DNA of 8,507 bases, from assembly GCA_900554325.1 (NCBI GenBank), contig USHA01000084.1, positions 1 to 8,507 on the forward strand, in the 5' to 3' direction. Below the pieces are notes generated by a model. That model was given only the letters and a program-made list of their open reading frames with translations. It was not told the origin of the DNA and made no database searches. Both the position numbers and the translations under genes were made by a program. The DNA is from an uncultured Collinsella sp. GTDB taxonomy: Bacteria > Actinomycetota > Coriobacteriia > Coriobacteriales > Coriobacteriaceae. Below are positions 7,027-8,507 of the stretch, in pieces (the stretch's first letter is position 1; each line of letters begins with the position of its first letter).

Positions 7027-8391
7027 ATGGCGATCACGCCCGCAGAAATCGCGGAAACCCGCGGCATGGTTGAGGAGCAGAACCTCGACATCAGGACCAT
7101 CACCATGGGTGTTTCGCTCATGGGTTGCGGCGACGAGAACCTCGACCGCATGTGCACGAAGATCTACGACCACGTGACGCACACGGCTGAGCACTTGGTC
7201 GAGACCGCCGAGAACCTCGAGCGCGAGTACGGTATCCCCATCGTCAACAAGCGCGTTTCCGTCACCCCGGTGGCGCAAATCGCCGCGTGCTGCAAGGATG
7301 AGGACCTCACCCCCATCGCGCATGCCCTCGACCGCGCGGCCGAGACGCTCGGCATCGATTACCTGGGCGGCTTCTCCGCACTCGTCCAGAAGGGCATCGG
7401 CGACGCCGACCGCCGCGTCATCCAGTCCATCCCCCAGGCGCTCGCCACTACGAGCCGCGTCTGCTCCAGCGTAAACGTCGCCAGCCTACGCGCCGGCATC
7501 AACATGGACGCTGTGCTCATGGCCGCCCAGACCATCATCGATGCCGCCAAGCTCACGGCCGACCAGGATTCCGTTGGCGCCTCCAAGTTTGTCTGCTTTG
7601 CCAACATGGTCGAGGACTCCCCGTTTATGGCGGGCGCCGTCCACGGCGGTGGCGAGGCCGACGCCGTCATCAACGTTGGTGTCTCGGGCCCCGGCGTTAT
7701 GGCTGCTGCCTTGGAGACGCTCCCCGACTCCGCCTCGATGATGGAAGTCGCCGAAAAGATTAAGCAGACCGCCTTTAAGATCACCCGTGCCGGCGAGCTC
7801 ATGAGCCGCGAGGCCGCCCGCCGTCTGGGTGTCGAGAAAGGCATTGTCGACCTGTCACTGGCTCCCACGCCTGCCATCGGCGACTCCGTTGCCCGTATCC
7901 TCGAGATCATCGGCGTGGGCACCTGCGGTGGCCCCGGCACGACCTGCGCGCTCGCCATGCTCAACGATGCCGTCAAGAAGGGCGGCGTCATGGCCAGCTC
8001 CAGCGTGGGCGGTCTCTCCGGCGCCTTTATCCCCGTGTCCGAGGACGCCGGCATGATCGCCGCCGTCGAGGCCGGTGCGCTTTCGCTCGAGAAGCTCGAG
8101 GCCATGACCTGTGTGTGCTCCGTTGGCCTGGACATGATCGCTATCCCCGGTGACACCCCGGTCGAGACCATCGCCGGCATCATCGCCGACGAGATGGCCA
8201 TCGGCGTCATCAACAACAAGACCACGGCCGTCCGCGTGATTCCTGCCATCGGCAAGGGCGTGGGCGACTGCGTCGAGTACGGCGGCCTGTTCGGCCGTGC
8301 GCCCATCATGCCGGTGAACCCCAACGCCGGCACCGTGCTTGCCCACCGTGGTGGACGCTTCCCGGCGCCGCTGAACTCGCTGAAGAACTAG
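7027..8391 (+). CDS. UPF0210 / DUF711 (PFL-like) family protein
   Basis: This 454-residue protein is recognisable as a member of the UPF0210 (DUF711) family, conserved across bacteria and archaea, whose reaction is not established. The length matches the usual 445-455 residues. Segments typical of the family include GVSLMGCGDEN near the N-terminus (Cys34), AVHGGGEADAVINVGVSGPGV in the middle, GTCGGPGTTCALAMLND with Cys300 and Cys307, and CVCSVGLDMIAIPGDT with Cys362 and Cys364. The family is described as having a fold like pyruvate formate-lyase, but I see no glycyl-radical motif, so radical chemistry should not be assumed. No signal peptide or membrane segment is visible; it should be cytoplasmic. 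The family is often encoded beside a small ACT-domain protein (UPF0237), which is absent from this window. It probably has its own promoter separate from the met operon. The stop is followed by about 115 non-coding bases to the window edge. Confidence 0.9.
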   Translation: MAITPAEIAETRGMVEEQNLDIRTITMGVSLMGCGDENLDRMCTKIYDHVTHTAEHLVETAENLEREYGIPIVNKRVSVTPVAQIAACCKDEDLTPIAHALDRAAETLGIDYLGGFSALVQKGIGDADRRVIQSIPQALATTSRVCSSVNVASLRAGINMDAVLMAAQTIIDAAKLTADQDSVGASKFVCFANMVEDSPFMAGAVHGGGEADAVINVGVSGPGVMAAALETLPDSASMMEVAEKIKQTAFKITRAGELMSREAARRLGVEKGIVDLSLAPTPAIGDSVARILEIIGVGTCGGPGTTCALAMLNDAVKKGGVMASSSVGGLSGAFIPVSEDAGMIAAVEAGALSLEKLEAMTCVCSVGLDMIAIPGDTPVETIAGIIADEMAIGVINNKTTAVRVIPAIGKGVGDCVEYGGLFGRAPIMPVNPNAGTVLAHRGGRFPAPLNSLKN

Positions 8392-8461
8392 CTGAGGGGG
8401 ACTGGCGAGGAGCCCCGGGGAGGGCAAATATATAAGGTCGCCTGCTCGAACAGTCCTGACT

Positions 8462-8499
8462 CGCACGGAGAGCACATTAAGTGCTCTCCGGCTCGTGCG
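8462..8499. repeat. Inverted repeat downstream of the UPF0210 gene
   Basis: CGGAGAGCAC (8466-8475) and GTGCTCTCCG (8481-8490) form a perfect 10-bp stem with the loop ATTAA. CGCA (8462-8465) can extend it by pairing with TGCG (8496-8499) across a 5-base bulge. It lies about 70 bases past the stop codon. No T-run follows before the window ends, so it is not a clear intrinsic terminator. It could be the start of a dispersed palindromic element, the leader of the next gene or a transcript-end structure. Confidence 0.55.
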
Positions 8500-8507
8500 G
8501 AACTCGC

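Noticed and set aside
5953..7323. Leftward open frame of 456 residues spanning the metH/UPF0210 junction
   Set aside because: It reads through two well-supported genes and the stem-loop between them and shows only antisense shadow composition.
7359..8333. Leftward open frame of 324 residues opposite the UPF0210 gene
   Set aside because: It is antisense to a conserved protein, Ser/Pro/Ala/Met-rich and without a motif or convincing ribosome site.
7027..8391. Glycyl-radical enzyme (true pyruvate formate-lyase)
   Set aside because: Similarity to that group is at the level of fold in the family description; no glycine-radical motif near the C-terminus and no activase gene nearby.

Overview
The window looks like chromosomal DNA from a GC-rich gut actinobacterium of the class Coriobacteriia, most likely Collinsella or a close relative. 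This rests on GC-rich third codon positions, the type III glutamine synthetase, the split methionine synthase and TAGAAT-type -10 boxes. The assignment is inference, because the window holds no rRNA or other marker gene. All five proteins are intact and belong to recognisable families. I see no phage, insertion-sequence transposase, CRISPR array, defence system or tRNA.

Layout from left to right: (1) Positions 1-100 hold three short, near-perfect hairpins in a row, resembling REP-type or IS200-derived palindromic DNA. (2) A strong intrinsic terminator at 111-146 ends a leftward gene for type III glutamine synthetase (glnN, 176-2263). (3) A 426-base divergent intergenic region (2264-2689) carries an operator-like inverted repeat over the likely glnN promoter, two smaller palindromes and a probable metF promoter. 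(4) A rightward operon follows: metF (2690-3562), a stand-alone methionine synthase reactivation-domain protein (3562-4350, sharing one base with metF) and metH lacking that domain (4360-6918). (5) A 17-bp stem-loop (6944-6981) lies between metH and a DUF711/UPF0210 gene (7027-8391), with a likely -10 box starting at the last base of the stem. (6) A tail of about 115 bases contains a 10-bp perfect inverted repeat (8466-8490) and then the window ends.

How the genes work together: MetF reduces 5,10-methylene-tetrahydrofolate to 5-methyl-tetrahydrofolate. MetH passes that methyl group through cobalamin to homocysteine, making methionine. The small middle protein would reductively re-methylate cobalamin that has been oxidised to the inactive Cob(II) state, using S-adenosylmethionine. 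The three genes therefore form a complete methyl-transfer and repair module. GlnN assimilates ammonia and is transcribed away from it. The function of the UPF0210 protein is unknown.

I did not find a clearly new biological system. The best leads are the cysteine-rich tail of the stand-alone reactivation protein, the inverted repeat at the glnN promoter, the promoter/stem-loop overlap before the UPF0210 gene, and the palindromic repeats at both window edges.
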